Source of the DNA: Archegozetes longisetosus
Taxonomy: Eukaryota > Arthropoda > Arachnida > Sarcoptiformes > Trhypochthoniidae
DNA: 64,000 bases
Assembly: GCA_018873245.2 (NCBI GenBank)
Contig: JAEMBT020000049.1
Span: forward strand, 1 to 64,000
Direction: 5' to 3'
In this document: positions 11,401 through 20,339 of the stretch, one piece after another
Layout: every line of letters starts with the position of its first letter
Position numbering within the stretch: position 1 is the stretch's first letter
Notes under the pieces: model-generated
Told to the model about the DNA's origin: nothing
Database searches by the model: none
What the model saw: only the letters and a program-made list of their open reading frames with translations
Program-made: the position numbers and the translations under genes

Positions 11401-14400
11401 CATTTTGCCGTTCACAACAATAATTACAACGAAGTTAAGCTACTCGTAGATAAAGGAGCTAATATTAATGTTACGAAAAATGATGGTTGGACACCTCTAC
11501 ATTGGACTGCTTACAGTGGTAATTTAAGTTTAGCCGAACTACTTATAGAAAAAGGTGCTAGCATTGAAGCGAAAGATGATTTTGGTTCAACTCCTCTATA
11601 CTATGCTGCTAAAGAAGGCAAATTGGAAGTTGTTAAATTGCTTGTAAAAAACCAAGCTCATGTGAATACTGTGCAAAGAGATGGTAGGACACCTTTACAT
11701 TGGGCAGCTTACAACGGTCATTTGAATGTGGTCGAATTTCTAGTAGGAAAAAATGCTGACATTGCTATTGCTGATAAGAATGGCAAAACACCAAAGGACT
11801 TTGCTGCTCAATCTGGTATTAGTTCTAAAGTAGTAAAACTTTTAGAGCAAGCGCATGTAGATTATATCAGAACGTCTACAGTTAGCAGCAAATCCGCCAA
11901 CACGAATCAGATCACTACAATTGAAATATTTATAACAACTTCAAACACAACTAGTTCACCAATAATTACATGTTCAAGCCTTGAACGCTTGAAGAATAAG
12001 CTGTTTACTTGTATAACAGAAAACAATCCTCAAAAGGTTAGAGATTACATTGAAAAGTCTAAAGAATTAGGGTATATAAATGATATCATAGATAGAATGC
12101 GTCTTCTCCACATAGCTGTTGCAAGAGGTTATACGGAAATAATTAGAATTTTATTAGAAAATGGAGCTGGTATTAATGCTAAGATGGGAAATGGTTGGAC
12201 ACCTTTACACTTTGCTGCTTACGATGGAAATTTGAATGTGATCAGTCTTCTTATAGATAAAGGTGCAGATCTCAATGCAAAGGCTAGAGATGGAAGTACA
12301 CCATTACACTTAGCTGCAAATAATGGTAATCTGAGTGTAGTTAAGCTACTTTTCACTAGAGGTGTCAACGTTAACACTAAAGATAATTTTGGTTCAACTC
12401 CTCTCTATTATGCGGCTAAAGAAGGTAAATTGGATGTTGCTATATTACTTGTAGAGAAAGGAGCTGGTGTTAATACTAAGCAAATGGATGGAAGGACACC
12501 TTTACACTGGGCAGCCTACAATGAACATTTGGACGTGGTCAAATTTCTCATAGAAAGACATGCTGATATCAGTGTTACTGATAAGAATGGCAAAACACCA
12601 AAAGAGTTTGCTGCTCAATCTGGTGGTAGTTCTAATGTAATAAAAATTTTAGAGCAAGCACAAGCAGATTATTCCAGTATATCTACAGTTGATAGCATAT
12701 TGATCAACACAAATCAAACTATTGCAGTAGAAATATCTGTAACAACTTCAAGTACAACTAGTTCACCTATAACTATAATTTCAAGTCTTGAACGCTTAAA
12801 GAGTGAGCTAATAAGTGGTATAAAAGAAAATGATGTCCAGAAGGCCAGAGACTGGATTGAGAAGTTAAAAGAATTGGAAGATATAACTGATGTTATTAAT
12901 AGAATGCATCTTCTCCACATAGCTGTTGCAAGAGCTTATACGGAAATAATTAGAATTTTATTAGAAAATGGAGCTTGTATTAATGCTAAAATGCGAAATG
13001 GTTGGACACCATTGCACTTTGCTGCTTACGATGGAAACTTGAATGTGATCAGTCTTCTTATAGATAAAGGTGCAGATCTCAATGCAAAGGCTAGAGATGG
13101 AAGCACACCATTACACTTAGCTGTAAATAATGGTAATCTGACTGTAGTTAAGCTACTTGTCGCTAGAGGCGTTAAGGTTAACACTAAAGATAATTTTGGT
13201 TCAACTCCTCTCTATTATGCCGCTAAGGAAGGCAAATTAGATGTTGTTGAATTTCTTTTTGAGAACGGAGCTGATTTGAACACTAAGCAAATGGAAGGTA
13301 GGACACCTTTGCACTGGGCAGCCCACAATGGGCATTTGAATGTGATCAAATTTCTCATAGAAAAACATGCTGATATTAATGCTAGTGACAAGAATGGCAA
13401 AACACCAAAAGAGTTTGCTGCTCAATCTGGTAGTAGTTCTAATGTAATAAAAATTTTAGAGCAAGCACAAGCAGATTATTCCAGTATATCTACAGTTGAT
13501 AGCATATCGATCAACACAAATCAAACTATTGCAGTAGAAATATCTGTAACAACTTCAAGTACAACTAGTTCACCTATAACTATAATTTCAAGTCTTGAAC
13601 GCTTAAAGAGTGAGCTAATAAGTGGTATAAAAGAAAATGATGTCCAGAAGGCCAGAGACTGGATTGAGAAGTTAAAAGAATTGGAAGATATAACTGATGT
13701 TATTAATAGAATGCATCTTCTCCACATAGCTGTTGCAAGAGCTTATACGGAAATAATTAGAATTTTATTAGAAAATGGAGCTTGTATTAATGCTAAAATG
13801 CGAAATGGTTGGACACCATTGCACTTTGCTGCTTACGATGGAAACTTGAATGTGATCAGTCTTCTTATAGATAAAGGTGCAGATCTCAATGCAAAGGCTA
13901 GAGATGGAAGCACACCATTACACTTAGCTGTAAATAATGGTAATCTGACTGTAGTTAAGCTACTTGTCGCTAGAGGCGTTAAGGTTAACACTAAGGATAA
14001 TTTTGGTTCAACTCCTCTCTATTATGCCGCTAAGGAAGGCAAATTAGATGTTGTTGAATTTCTTTTTGAGAACGGAGCTGATTTGAACACTAAGCAAATG
14101 GAAGGTAGGACACCTTTGCACTGGGCAGCCCACAATGGGCATTTGAATGTGATCAAATTTCTCATAGAAAAACATGCTGATATTAATGCTAGTGACAAGA
14201 ATGATTGGACACCTTTGCACTTTGCTTCTCAAAGAGGAGGCTTGGATATAGCTAAACTTTTTTTAGATAAAGGTGCTGTTGTTAATGCGAAAAACAAGTA
14301 TGGTCTGACACCCCTAGCATTGACAGATAACTCAGACTTAATAAAGCTTCTTGTTAACAAATTATCTACATTAGACAATGTAACACCCTTACATGCTGCC

Positions 14401-15609
14401 ATCAAATACGGAACATTAAAGGCAGTAGAACTTTTCATCAACACTAATATTAATGCCAAGGAGAAGTATGGCTCAACACCTCTGCACTTTGCTGCTGAAA
14501 GAGATAGCTTAGATGTGGTCAGACTTCTTATAAATAAAGGTGCCATAGTTAAATCAAGAAATAAGAATGGTCTGACACCTTTAGGATTGACGAATAATTC
14601 GGAGATAATGAATTTGATTGTTAATGAGTTAGCTTCATCGGATAATGTAACAACTTTACATGCTGCCATCAAATACGGAACATTAAAGGCAGTAGAATAT
14701 TTTATAGACAAGAATATCAACTCTAAGGATAAGTACGGTGCAACACCTCTGCACTTTGCTGCTGAAAGAGGTGACTTGGATGTTGTCAGACTCCTCATAG
14801 ATAAAGGTGCTGACATTAATACCAAACAAAAGAATGGAGATACACCTTTACATTTGGCTTCAGAGTATGGTAAACTTGACGTAGTAAAACTTCTTCTTGA
14901 TAGAGGTGCAAACATACATGATAAAGGAAATCAAGATTTAACGCCTTTGCACTATGCTGCTCTCAATGATCATTTAGATATAATAAAATTTCTAATGGAA
15001 AGTGGAGCTGACATTAACGCTGAAGGTTATGGTGGTCAAAAGCCATTGGATATTGCCAGGGAATACAATTCCAAAGATGCAATAGGATTTTTAAAGCAAC
15101 AGGAAAGAATCAGTACTTCTACTATTGCTATTACTATGCCAATTCGTAGCCGTCGTGATATTGAGATGGTATCAAGTAGTGCATCAAAGACACCTTCTTT
15201 CATAAACGATTTGATTGGTTGGGCAATTAGTAGATTGTTTAGTCAAAGTATTCCTCCTCTACCTTATATTCAAAAACGAGATATTTATGAAATTTCATCA
15301 GACCTTCCACAAATTCATATTAATGGTACAATATTACTTCTAGATGTATTCATTAGAAAAATCACAAGTCAAAAGTACATACTGGCCCGATCTGTGTCCT
15401 CATTAGAAGTTCAAGTCACTGCATTAAGGGTTATAGAAGAGTTTGAAAAGCTATTGAATTCTATTAGTAACATACCAGCAGATGAACTGATTGATTTTAC
15501 AGAAGCACAATTAAATGTATTTAAAGCTATTATGAGAGGCAATCGTAATAAAATACCAGATATATTACTTTCGTATGTAAAAAAAGTTTCAACAGTGTTT
15601 GAACTATAA
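8461..15609 (+). CDS. Giant intronless ankyrin-repeat protein with latrotoxin-type C-terminal domain
   Basis: A single open frame of 2382 codons. Residues 1-80 are a non-ankyrin head with an ISTINTPKIATT-like Ser/Thr-rich stretch and a helix. From about residue 80 to 2210 I count roughly 59 ankyrin repeats, many close to consensus (WTPLHLAA..LLLDKGADINAK). Three Ser/Thr linkers plus a helix (SLERLK..IEKLKEL) interrupt the array, each resembling the head. RSRR at 2229-2232 is a furin-type site. The last 100 residues (GTILLLDVFIRKITSQKY, then EEFEKLL) match my memory of the latrotoxin C-terminal domain of widow-spider latrotoxins and some Wolbachia-phage and Rickettsiella proteins. Latrotoxins are usually about 1200-1400 residues, so this is nearly double. 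No clear signal peptide. In-frame ATGs at 8473, 8500 and 8509 are alternative starts. A toxin role is inferred; an intracellular ankyrin scaffold is the alternative. Confidence 0.85.
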   Translation: MLNLMYFTYVDYLMQTMSDISTINTPKIATTVKTTSIEAINTRIEILKNEMFRTVNSIQMLRNNIEKAMEIGVLKDIINMKNENQNTLLHLAATNGNKKIVEALLIKGADVNVTDMNGWTPLHLAARNKGKPGVVRLLLKSGADVNAKDNEGWIPLHFTARDSDEPDVVELLLDNGADINAKTKWSWTPLHLASRENNKLVVVATLVDRGADINAFGWNNWTPLHRASESGYFEITKFLIDKGASANAKNIDGETPLHVAVKEGKSNVVKLLIENDADINAKEKDEWTPLHVAARYNSEPDIVELLLDKGADITAKDNRDWTPLHMATQNGKPDVVKLLLERGVDINAKENDEWTPLHVAARYNSEPDIVELLLDKGADITAKDNRDWTPLHMATQNGKPDVVKLLFERDADINAKGKDEWTLLHTAARYNYKPDVVKLLLERGVDINAKERDEWTPLHVAARYNSEPDIVELLLDKGADITAKDNKDWTPLHMATQNGKPDVVKLLLKRGVDINAKENDGWTPLHVAARYNSEPDIVELLLNRSADITAKDDEDWTPLHMATQNGKPDVVKLLLERDADINAKGKDEWTSLHVAARYNGHPDIVKLLLDKGADINAKQKDEWTPLHVAARYKGDHDFIRLLLDKGADINVKSNDNATSLHLATRYNKPDVVRLLLDNGADINVENGDNATPLHLAARYDKADVVKLLVDKGADINAIEEDKRTPLHFAAHYNDKVDIVRILLDKGADINAIEEDKWTPLHLAAHYNDKVDIVRILLDRGADINAKEEDKRTPLHLAAHYNDKVDIVRILLDRGADINAKEEDEWTPLHFAVKNSNLNVVQLLINKGADFNAVTSSGKTSLGIAKEKNHSKVIEILNKEGLFDAVKKGDISKIEETLSNDIDTNVRIKDNLTSLHLAVKKGYLKVIKFLLDKGANVKAKTEFGWTPLHLASENNDLSLIKLLISKNADINAKTNNDWTPLHFAVHNNNYNEVKLLVDKGANINVTKNDGWTPLHWTAYSGNLSLAELLIEKGASIEAKDDFGSTPLYYAAKEGKLEVVKLLVKNQAHVNTVQRDGRTPLHWAAYNGHLNVVEFLVGKNADIAIADKNGKTPKDFAAQSGISSKVVKLLEQAHVDYIRTSTVSSKSANTNQITTIEIFITTSNTTSSPIITCSSLERLKNKLFTCITENNPQKVRDYIEKSKELGYINDIIDRMRLLHIAVARGYTEIIRILLENGAGINAKMGNGWTPLHFAAYDGNLNVISLLIDKGADLNAKARDGSTPLHLAANNGNLSVVKLLFTRGVNVNTKDNFGSTPLYYAAKEGKLDVAILLVEKGAGVNTKQMDGRTPLHWAAYNEHLDVVKFLIERHADISVTDKNGKTPKEFAAQSGGSSNVIKILEQAQADYSSISTVDSILINTNQTIAVEISVTTSSTTSSPITIISSLERLKSELISGIKENDVQKARDWIEKLKELEDITDVINRMHLLHIAVARAYTEIIRILLENGACINAKMRNGWTPLHFAAYDGNLNVISLLIDKGADLNAKARDGSTPLHLAVNNGNLTVVKLLVARGVKVNTKDNFGSTPLYYAAKEGKLDVVEFLFENGADLNTKQMEGRTPLHWAAHNGHLNVIKFLIEKHADINASDKNGKTPKEFAAQSGSSSNVIKILEQAQADYSSISTVDSISINTNQTIAVEISVTTSSTTSSPITIISSLERLKSELISGIKENDVQKARDWIEKLKELEDITDVINRMHLLHIAVARAYTEIIRILLENGACINAKMRNGWTPLHFAAYDGNLNVISLLIDKGADLNAKARDGSTPLHLAVNNGNLTVVKLLVARGVKVNTKDNFGSTPLYYAAKEGKLDVVEFLFENGADLNTKQMEGRTPLHWAAHNGHLNVIKFLIEKHADINASDKNDWTPLHFASQRGGLDIAKLFLDKGAVVNAKNKYGLTPLALTDNSDLIKLLVNKLSTLDNVTPLHAAIKYGTLKAVELFINTNINAKEKYGSTPLHFAAERDSLDVVRLLINKGAIVKSRNKNGLTPLGLTNNSEIMNLIVNELASSDNVTTLHAAIKYGTLKAVEYFIDKNINSKDKYGATPLHFAAERGDLDVVRLLIDKGADINTKQKNGDTPLHLASEYGKLDVVKLLLDRGANIHDKGNQDLTPLHYAALNDHLDIIKFLMESGADINAEGYGGQKPLDIAREYNSKDAIGFLKQQERISTSTIAITMPIRSRRDIEMVSSSASKTPSFINDLIGWAISRLFSQSIPPLPYIQKRDIYEISSDLPQIHINGTILLLDVFIRKITSQKYILARSVSSLEVQVTALRVIEEFEKLLNSISNIPADELIDFTEAQLNVFKAIMRGNRNKIPDILLSYVKKVSTVFEL
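12590..14196 (+). repeat. Recent 807-bp in-frame tandem duplication inside the ankyrin gene
   Basis: Sequence from about 12590 to 13390 recurs 807 bp (269 codons) downstream with only a few differences. It covers one linker-plus-helix block and the six ankyrin repeats after it. A third, clearly diverged version precedes it (about 11870-12590). The near-identity means a recent duplication or gene conversion. Confidence 0.9.
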
Positions 15610-15801
15610 CAAACTAAAAGGCTCTGAACTACATTCCGATTAATCGCCCTTATTCAGCATAACAATCCTACACATAATGAATCAAGAGATCAAACTAATC
15701 ATTTTACACCTTTACCAAAAAGTGCTTGGGAAACAGATGATACATATTAAATCTATTAATGAAGCATCGATATAAATAATTCGCCTAACTTACTAAATAA
15801 T

Positions 15802-15807
15802 AATAAA
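15802..15807 (+). promoter_or_regulatory. Candidate polyadenylation signal of the ankyrin gene
   Basis: AATAAA lies about 190 bp after the stop codon. A similar sequence follows the broken gene copy near 18060, consistent with both having carried the gene's 3' untranslated region. Confidence 0.4.
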
Positions 15808-16699
15808 GCTTACTTTTAAATAATTGTATAGAATATATCTATAAAATTTAATACATTTTAATGTTATAACAGAACCTTTTATAATTTAAATGAGTAACTA
15901 TAGCAAAATTCTTAGCAGAAGCTTTTTTTTATAAATAACCTAATAAATAATATCAAATGATATGAAAGTTTTATTCAGATTAACAGAAATAAATTAAGAT
16001 TTGGATGCGAGAACTGGCTATCTGACAATTCGCTTGCAGTCCAATATAATACAGGAAAAATCAAAATAGAGACTAACCTCAAGAGACTTAGACTTTTAGG
16101 TATCATTTTAAGTGCGGGCAGAATTAACTCTGTACATGCTGCGAATGGACGATTGAAAATAAAAAATGAAATGAACCACATTAAACAAAATAATGGAGAG
16201 AATAGAATTTTATTTGTCATTTTAATTTTGAGTTTCTCAAAGTTGTCATACATGACTTTCGCTTTTAAATCAATTCATATTTTTGTTAATAGTCTTCATA
16301 GTTTCAATTATATGTAGATTTTCCGAATATTCGATTATTATTCAGATTATTATCTATGAATTTCAAATTTTATGCATCAAAAATGCTAATTTATTCCTAA
16401 AATTTTAAATATTTTTTTGACTTGATATATTTTGCGAGTAATAAATTGTTTGGGGGAAAAATTTAATATAATGCCAAAAGTTTTTAGTGAGAATAGAAAA
16501 TGTCTATTCGATAGGACACGTTTTTTGACACAAAAACTATTCCCCTTTTGACAAATCTGGAAAAATTAGATGCAAAACTTAGTGGTTGTTTCTAACAAAA
16601 GTTCAAAGGAGATAAGTTAGAAAAAAATATTTCGATATTAAAAGGAAAAACCGCTTATAGTGTATGCCAACCCGACCCTATTCTATCAGTGCTCATATA
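15808..16699. other. Intergenic DNA, no gene recognised
   Basis: The only longer frame is 92 codons on the minus strand (15975-16253). From an internal ATG it opens with a hydrophobic stretch, but it has no family resemblance and may be chance in AT-rich DNA. Confidence 0.4.
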
Positions 16700-17251
16700 T
16701 TAGGTTTTCTCAAAAGTAATGTCGTTTTTTATTGAAAAGGTAAATTGAATTTTACAAATAGTTATAATAATTTAATCAATGATATAATTGCCCTCATTAT
16801 CGATAACAACTCCCCATCTTTTGGTTAAATTGACGGGGATCCGACTCGATCTCTGACCTTAAAAGGTCATTATTCAATTCCACAGGTCGTCCAGAACGAG
16901 AGCGGTCCGAAAGGTCAAAGTCGCCCGACCGAAATTTGTCTAACCATCTTGGCATTTGCGAATATCCAATACATCACCATAAATAGCACAAATATTTTTT
17001 GTGGCCTCCGTGGCCCTACTGCGCTTATGAAACTGATAAAGCATACAATGCGTATATGAGCCTCTTCGGGAAATTGACCAGACATATCACTGGTGATAAT
17101 TGAAAAATAATTTGATATCAAAGAAATTATCTTAAACAACTGTTCTTTTGATTAAGAATAGGAATCTATTTATAATCAAATCAAAACCATTCAAAAATAT
17201 CGTTACTATTTTGGGTCATAAAAAACGGCATTGCTTTCGAGAAAACCTCAT
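16700..17251. mobile_element. Deleted mariner element (552 bp)
   Basis: Inverted ends of about 30 bp, beginning TTAGGTTTTCTC on the left and TGAGGTTTTCTC on the right (reverse complement), are flanked by TA on both sides (16698-16699 and 17252-17253). The ends resemble the usual mariner terminus with an AAAAGTAATGTCG core. Only the N-terminal part of a transposase remains inside, on the minus strand. Confidence 0.85.
16793..17058 (-). pseudogene. Mariner transposase N-terminal fragment
   Basis: Minus-strand translation gives a mariner N-terminal DNA-binding region: a CMLYQFHKRS block, ATKNICAIYGDVLDI, then WLDKFRSGDFDLSDRSRSGR (the GRP-box region), ending in a second helix region with LLRSEIESDPR. 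The family signature is clear. Frame changes separate the blocks, and the DDD catalytic domain is entirely missing between here and the left terminal repeat. Non-functional. Confidence 0.8.
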
Positions 17252-17495
17252 ACTAAATCGATCAAAGATGGATATCTCGAGAACTATTCTGATAATTGAT
17301 CAAGTGAGGTATAAAAATACCCAGTTTGACGAACTGAATCCAATGATATATTACACTTAGGAGTGGGGGGTCGGGAACCCTTCATTCTTATTAGCTCGGA
17401 TTCACCCCTAAATCACTTAAAATACTCAAAATCATTGAATAAAATAAAAATAAAAACTAAAAGTAGAATAAAATAGCATAAAATAAAAATTAATA
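17252..17495. other. Short intergenic stretch, nothing identified
   Basis: AT-rich DNA between the mariner element and a partial MITE. No coding frame or repeat stands out. Confidence 0.4.
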
Positions 17496-17720
17496 CAGCC
17501 TTGGACACAACTATCTTTAGTCGATTAAAGTCGAATAACTTTTGACTGAATGATTCGATTTCAAAACTGATTTCAGACCATTTTAGCCAGATAATGGCCA
17601 CTTTAAAAAATATAAATTTTTTTGAAAAATCACTGGGGTAACTGTCGAAAGGGCAATGAAATAGAAAACTTAAAAATAAGAATAAGCGTAAAAATAAAAC
17701 TTAGGTTTTCTATTGCAAAA
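17496..17720. mobile_element. Left half of a Tc1-type MITE
   Basis: Starts CAGCCTTGGACACAACTATC after a TA and follows the first 220 bp of the complete MITE at 19576-20127, then diverges. Its right terminal repeat is absent, so it is truncated. The truncation point lies about 40 bp before the broken ankyrin-gene fragment. Confidence 0.7.
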
Positions 17721-17762
17721 CTAATACTAAACGTAATCGTCTACGAGATTATTCACTATATT

Positions 17763-18095
17763 AAATACCAGCAGATGAACTGATTGATTTCACAGAAGTA
17801 CAATTATAAAGCTATGTATTTAAAGCTATTATTAGAGACAATGGTAATAAAATACCAGATATATTACTTTCGTACATAAAAATGCTTTGATAATGTTGGA
17901 ACCATCACAAACTAACAGACTGAATTGCTTTCTGAAATGTCGCCATTTTAAGCTAACAATCCTACTTTTAATGCATTAACGAATAAAAAACTTACCATCT
18001 TTACCAAAAGTGACTGAAAAGCAGATAATAAACATTAAACGTATTTAAGAAGCATGGATGTAAATAAATAATTCATTTAATTTCACTAAACTGAT
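17763..18095 (+). pseudogene. Broken duplicate of the ankyrin/latrotoxin-like gene 3' end
   Basis: This stretch aligns with 15468-15800: the last 47 or so codons of the large gene, its stop region and about 190 bp of 3' flank. Compared with the intact gene it has a 6-bp insertion that brings in a TAA stop, several substitutions and an early TGA. It lacks everything upstream, including the ankyrin array. It shows that at least one more gene copy once lay downstream in the same orientation, with mariner and MITE insertions now between. Not functional. Confidence 0.85.
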
Positions 18096-18599
18096 ATATG
18101 TATATACAATCTTCCAATTAACTATGGACCGTTGGTTAAATGACCGTAAAAATTTACTAGTTGATCATATTTTGATGACATTTTTTTACACAAACTAGCA
18201 TAACATCGAAGTTGTTTTATACCATTAATTCTCAAAAACGACCTCTATATTTAAGAAAAAAAATTATTCAAAAATGCCTATTTTTCCCATAGAAACGCAT
18301 ATAATATAATATAAAAAATATTTTATTATTGAAATTAATTTTAACAAATCTAAAAAAATTTATAAAATAAGAAATTTGAAATTAATTAATAATAGCTCTG
18401 GCCAAAATAAGGTGAGGCCTCAATTCACCAAATATTATAGCTATTCCTAAATTGTAAATAGTTTGTTAGTTTTCGAATATTACATTCGATCTTTTGGTAT
18501 ACATTCGAATTGGTGACAAATACTTTTAATTGTTGACAAATTGTTTAAAATATTTAATTCGATTTAAAATTGTCAAAATTTTTGTGAATTCCATTTAAA

Positions 18600-18713
18600 A
18601 TGGTTTTCTCTGTTGAAGAGCGCGAAATGAAATTTCGCAAATTCATTAAATTAAGGGCAAAGTTGGGCGACAACGCAAAGGTGACAATTATGAGAGAAAT
18701 TGGTATGTATTAA
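18600..18713 (+). pseudogene. Vestigial first exon of a transposase
   Basis: A 37-codon frame begins MVFSVEEREMKFRKFIKLRA and ends at GREIG-like text just before GTATGT, which resembles a splice donor. An opening of this kind is common in Tc1/mariner-like and related transposases with an N-terminal helix-turn-helix. It sits in the loop of the palindromic element. The rest of the gene is missing; family assignment is tentative. Confidence 0.4.
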
Positions 18714-19003
18714 TAATTAAGTTAATTATATTCGAAAACTAACAAACTATTTAAAATTTAGGAATAACTATAATATTTGGTGAATTGAGGCCTCACCTTA
18801 TTTTGGCCAGAGCTATTATTAATTAATTTCAAATTTCTTATTTTATAAATTTTTTTAGATTTGTTAAAATTAATTTCAATAATAAAATATTTTTTATATT
18901 ATATTATATGCGTTTCTATGGGAAAATAGGCATTTTTGAATAATTTTTTTCTTAAATATAGAGGTCGTTTTTGAGAATTAATGGTATAAAACAACTTCGA
19001 TGT

Positions 19004-19465
19004 TGTTATATTAAAACAAAAAGTTTTTTAATTTGTTTTGTAAACTTTCTATTTGTTATGAGAATGAAAGTTTAACTCTTATTTCGTTATGACTATAAAA
19101 GGTTTTGTTTAGTTTGCTCTAATTGTAAAAGCAAATTCTTGTTCTAATTTAATTACAATAGGAAATTAATTGTTATGGGAATCTAATACTGGAATGCTTG
19201 AACATCCCTTTTTAGGAATAACTTTTCTTAAAATTATAACTCGAAAATATTCTTAAACATCCTTTCATTAATTAGCCAGAAGAGTATAAAAAGAGAGAGT
19301 AATAGAGTAGAAATTAAGTGAGTTAGTAAGAGAGTGCGAGAGAGCTTAGACTCTGTGCGATACATTTAAATCTTTATGTATTATCATTCAATTTATATTT
19401 TTAATAAAGATTGTTAATTGTTAAAGTCAGAGTTGTTATTTCGCTATATAAAAATCCACTCTCAC
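19004..19465 (+). mobile_element. Solo LTR of a retrotransposon
   Basis: A 462-bp block starting TGTTATATTAAAAC and ending CTCTCACA interrupts the right arm of the palindromic element. ATGT lies on both sides (19000-19003 and 19466-19469), and the left arm of the palindrome shows the uninterrupted target with a single ATGT. Inside are a TATA-like GAGTATAAAAAG and, about 100 bp later, AATAAAG, the order expected of an LTR promoter and poly(A) signal. A 4-bp duplication fits Ty3/gypsy-type integration. No internal retroelement sequence remains. Confidence 0.85.
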
Positions 19466-19575
19466 AATGTTATTCTTGTTTGTGTAAAAAAAATGTCATC
19501 AAAATATGATCAACTAGTAAATTTTTACGGTCATTTAACCAACGGTCCATAGTTAATTGGATGATTGTATATATA

Positions 19576-20127
19576 CACCCTTGGAAACAACTATCTTTAT
19601 TCGATTAAAGTCGAATAACTTTTGACTGGATGATTCGATTTTCAAACTGATTTCACTTAATTGTAGCCAGATAATGGAAAATTTTTAAAAATATAAAACT
19701 TTTTTGAAAAATCATCAGGGCAACTGTGAAAAGGGCAATAAAAGCGAAAACTTAAAAATAAGTATAGGCGAAAAAACAAAACTTAGATTATCTATTTTGG
19801 CTCCATTCTTGTACATATTGTAAATAACTAAAATTTTCAAACATTATTCATGTGTTCAATTTAATCCATAATAAATTTGACTTTAAATCAATTTCATCAA
19901 ATTCGTTTTAACAAAAAATAAATAAGGAATTCAATAGTTTTCATGAGAATAAAGGTTAATTCTGATGCCTATTGTTTTGCTATCATAGTGAGTTTTCAAA
20001 AAAAAATTAAAATTTTAAAAATTAATCATTATCTGGCTACAATTTACTGAAATCAGTTTGAAAATCGAACCATCCAGTCAAAATTCATTCAACTTTAATC
20101 GACTAAAGATAGTTGTTTCCAAAGGTG
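19576..20127. mobile_element. Complete Tc1-type MITE (552 bp)
   Basis: Ends read CACCCTTGGAAACAACTATC and its complement, with inverted repeats of about 100 bp, flanked by TA on both sides. No coding frame is present. The half copy at 17496-17720 belongs to the same family. Confidence 0.85.
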
Positions 20128-20339
20128 TATATAAGCCTACTATTACATAATAATTATATGGCATATATCTAAATATCAGATCCTAATGTTAGAATATACA
20201 ATTCAAGTTTAAAAAGAGAAACACCACATCAACTCATATATTGATAAATGCTGGTTTTTCATTTTATCTGTTTTATTGTGATTCAGCCGTTGTAAGCAAT
20301 TTTGTAATAAAACTTCGCTACAAGTAAAGATAATATCAT
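20128..20339. other. Short intergenic stretch, nothing identified
   Basis: No coding frame or repeat recognised between the Tc1-type MITE and the inverted 815-bp element. Confidence 0.4.

Larger units (their letters stand above)
18101..19572. mobile_element. Palindromic element with about 370-bp arms
   Basis: Left arm from about 18101 to 18480 is matched in reverse by 18745-19003 plus 19470-19572; the right arm is split by the solo LTR. Outer ends read CCAATTAACTATGGACCGTT and its complement. Nested in the arms at about 18399 and 18826 are TA-flanked ends reading GCTCTGGCCAAAATAAGGTG, as in Tc1-type elements. The central loop holds a short transposase-like reading frame. It may be one long-TIR MITE, or a small Tc1 element whose flanks were duplicated in mirror image. 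Confidence 0.75.

Noticed and set aside
14229-14915. A 228-codon minus-strand frame inside the ankyrin gene, and similar shorter ones
   Set aside because: Shadows of the plus-strand ankyrin repeats; composition mirrors the antisense of the repeat consensus.
8461-15609. The window as a bacterial (Wolbachia-like) chromosome carrying an ankyrin gene
   Set aside because: All surroundings are eukaryotic transposons, solo LTR and MITEs with no bacterial genes; only the gene family hints at a bacterial link.
15975-16253. A small secreted companion peptide of the toxin-like gene (minus strand)
   Set aside because: A hydrophobic N-terminal run is present, but there is no cysteine framework or similarity to latrodectin-type peptides that I can recognise.
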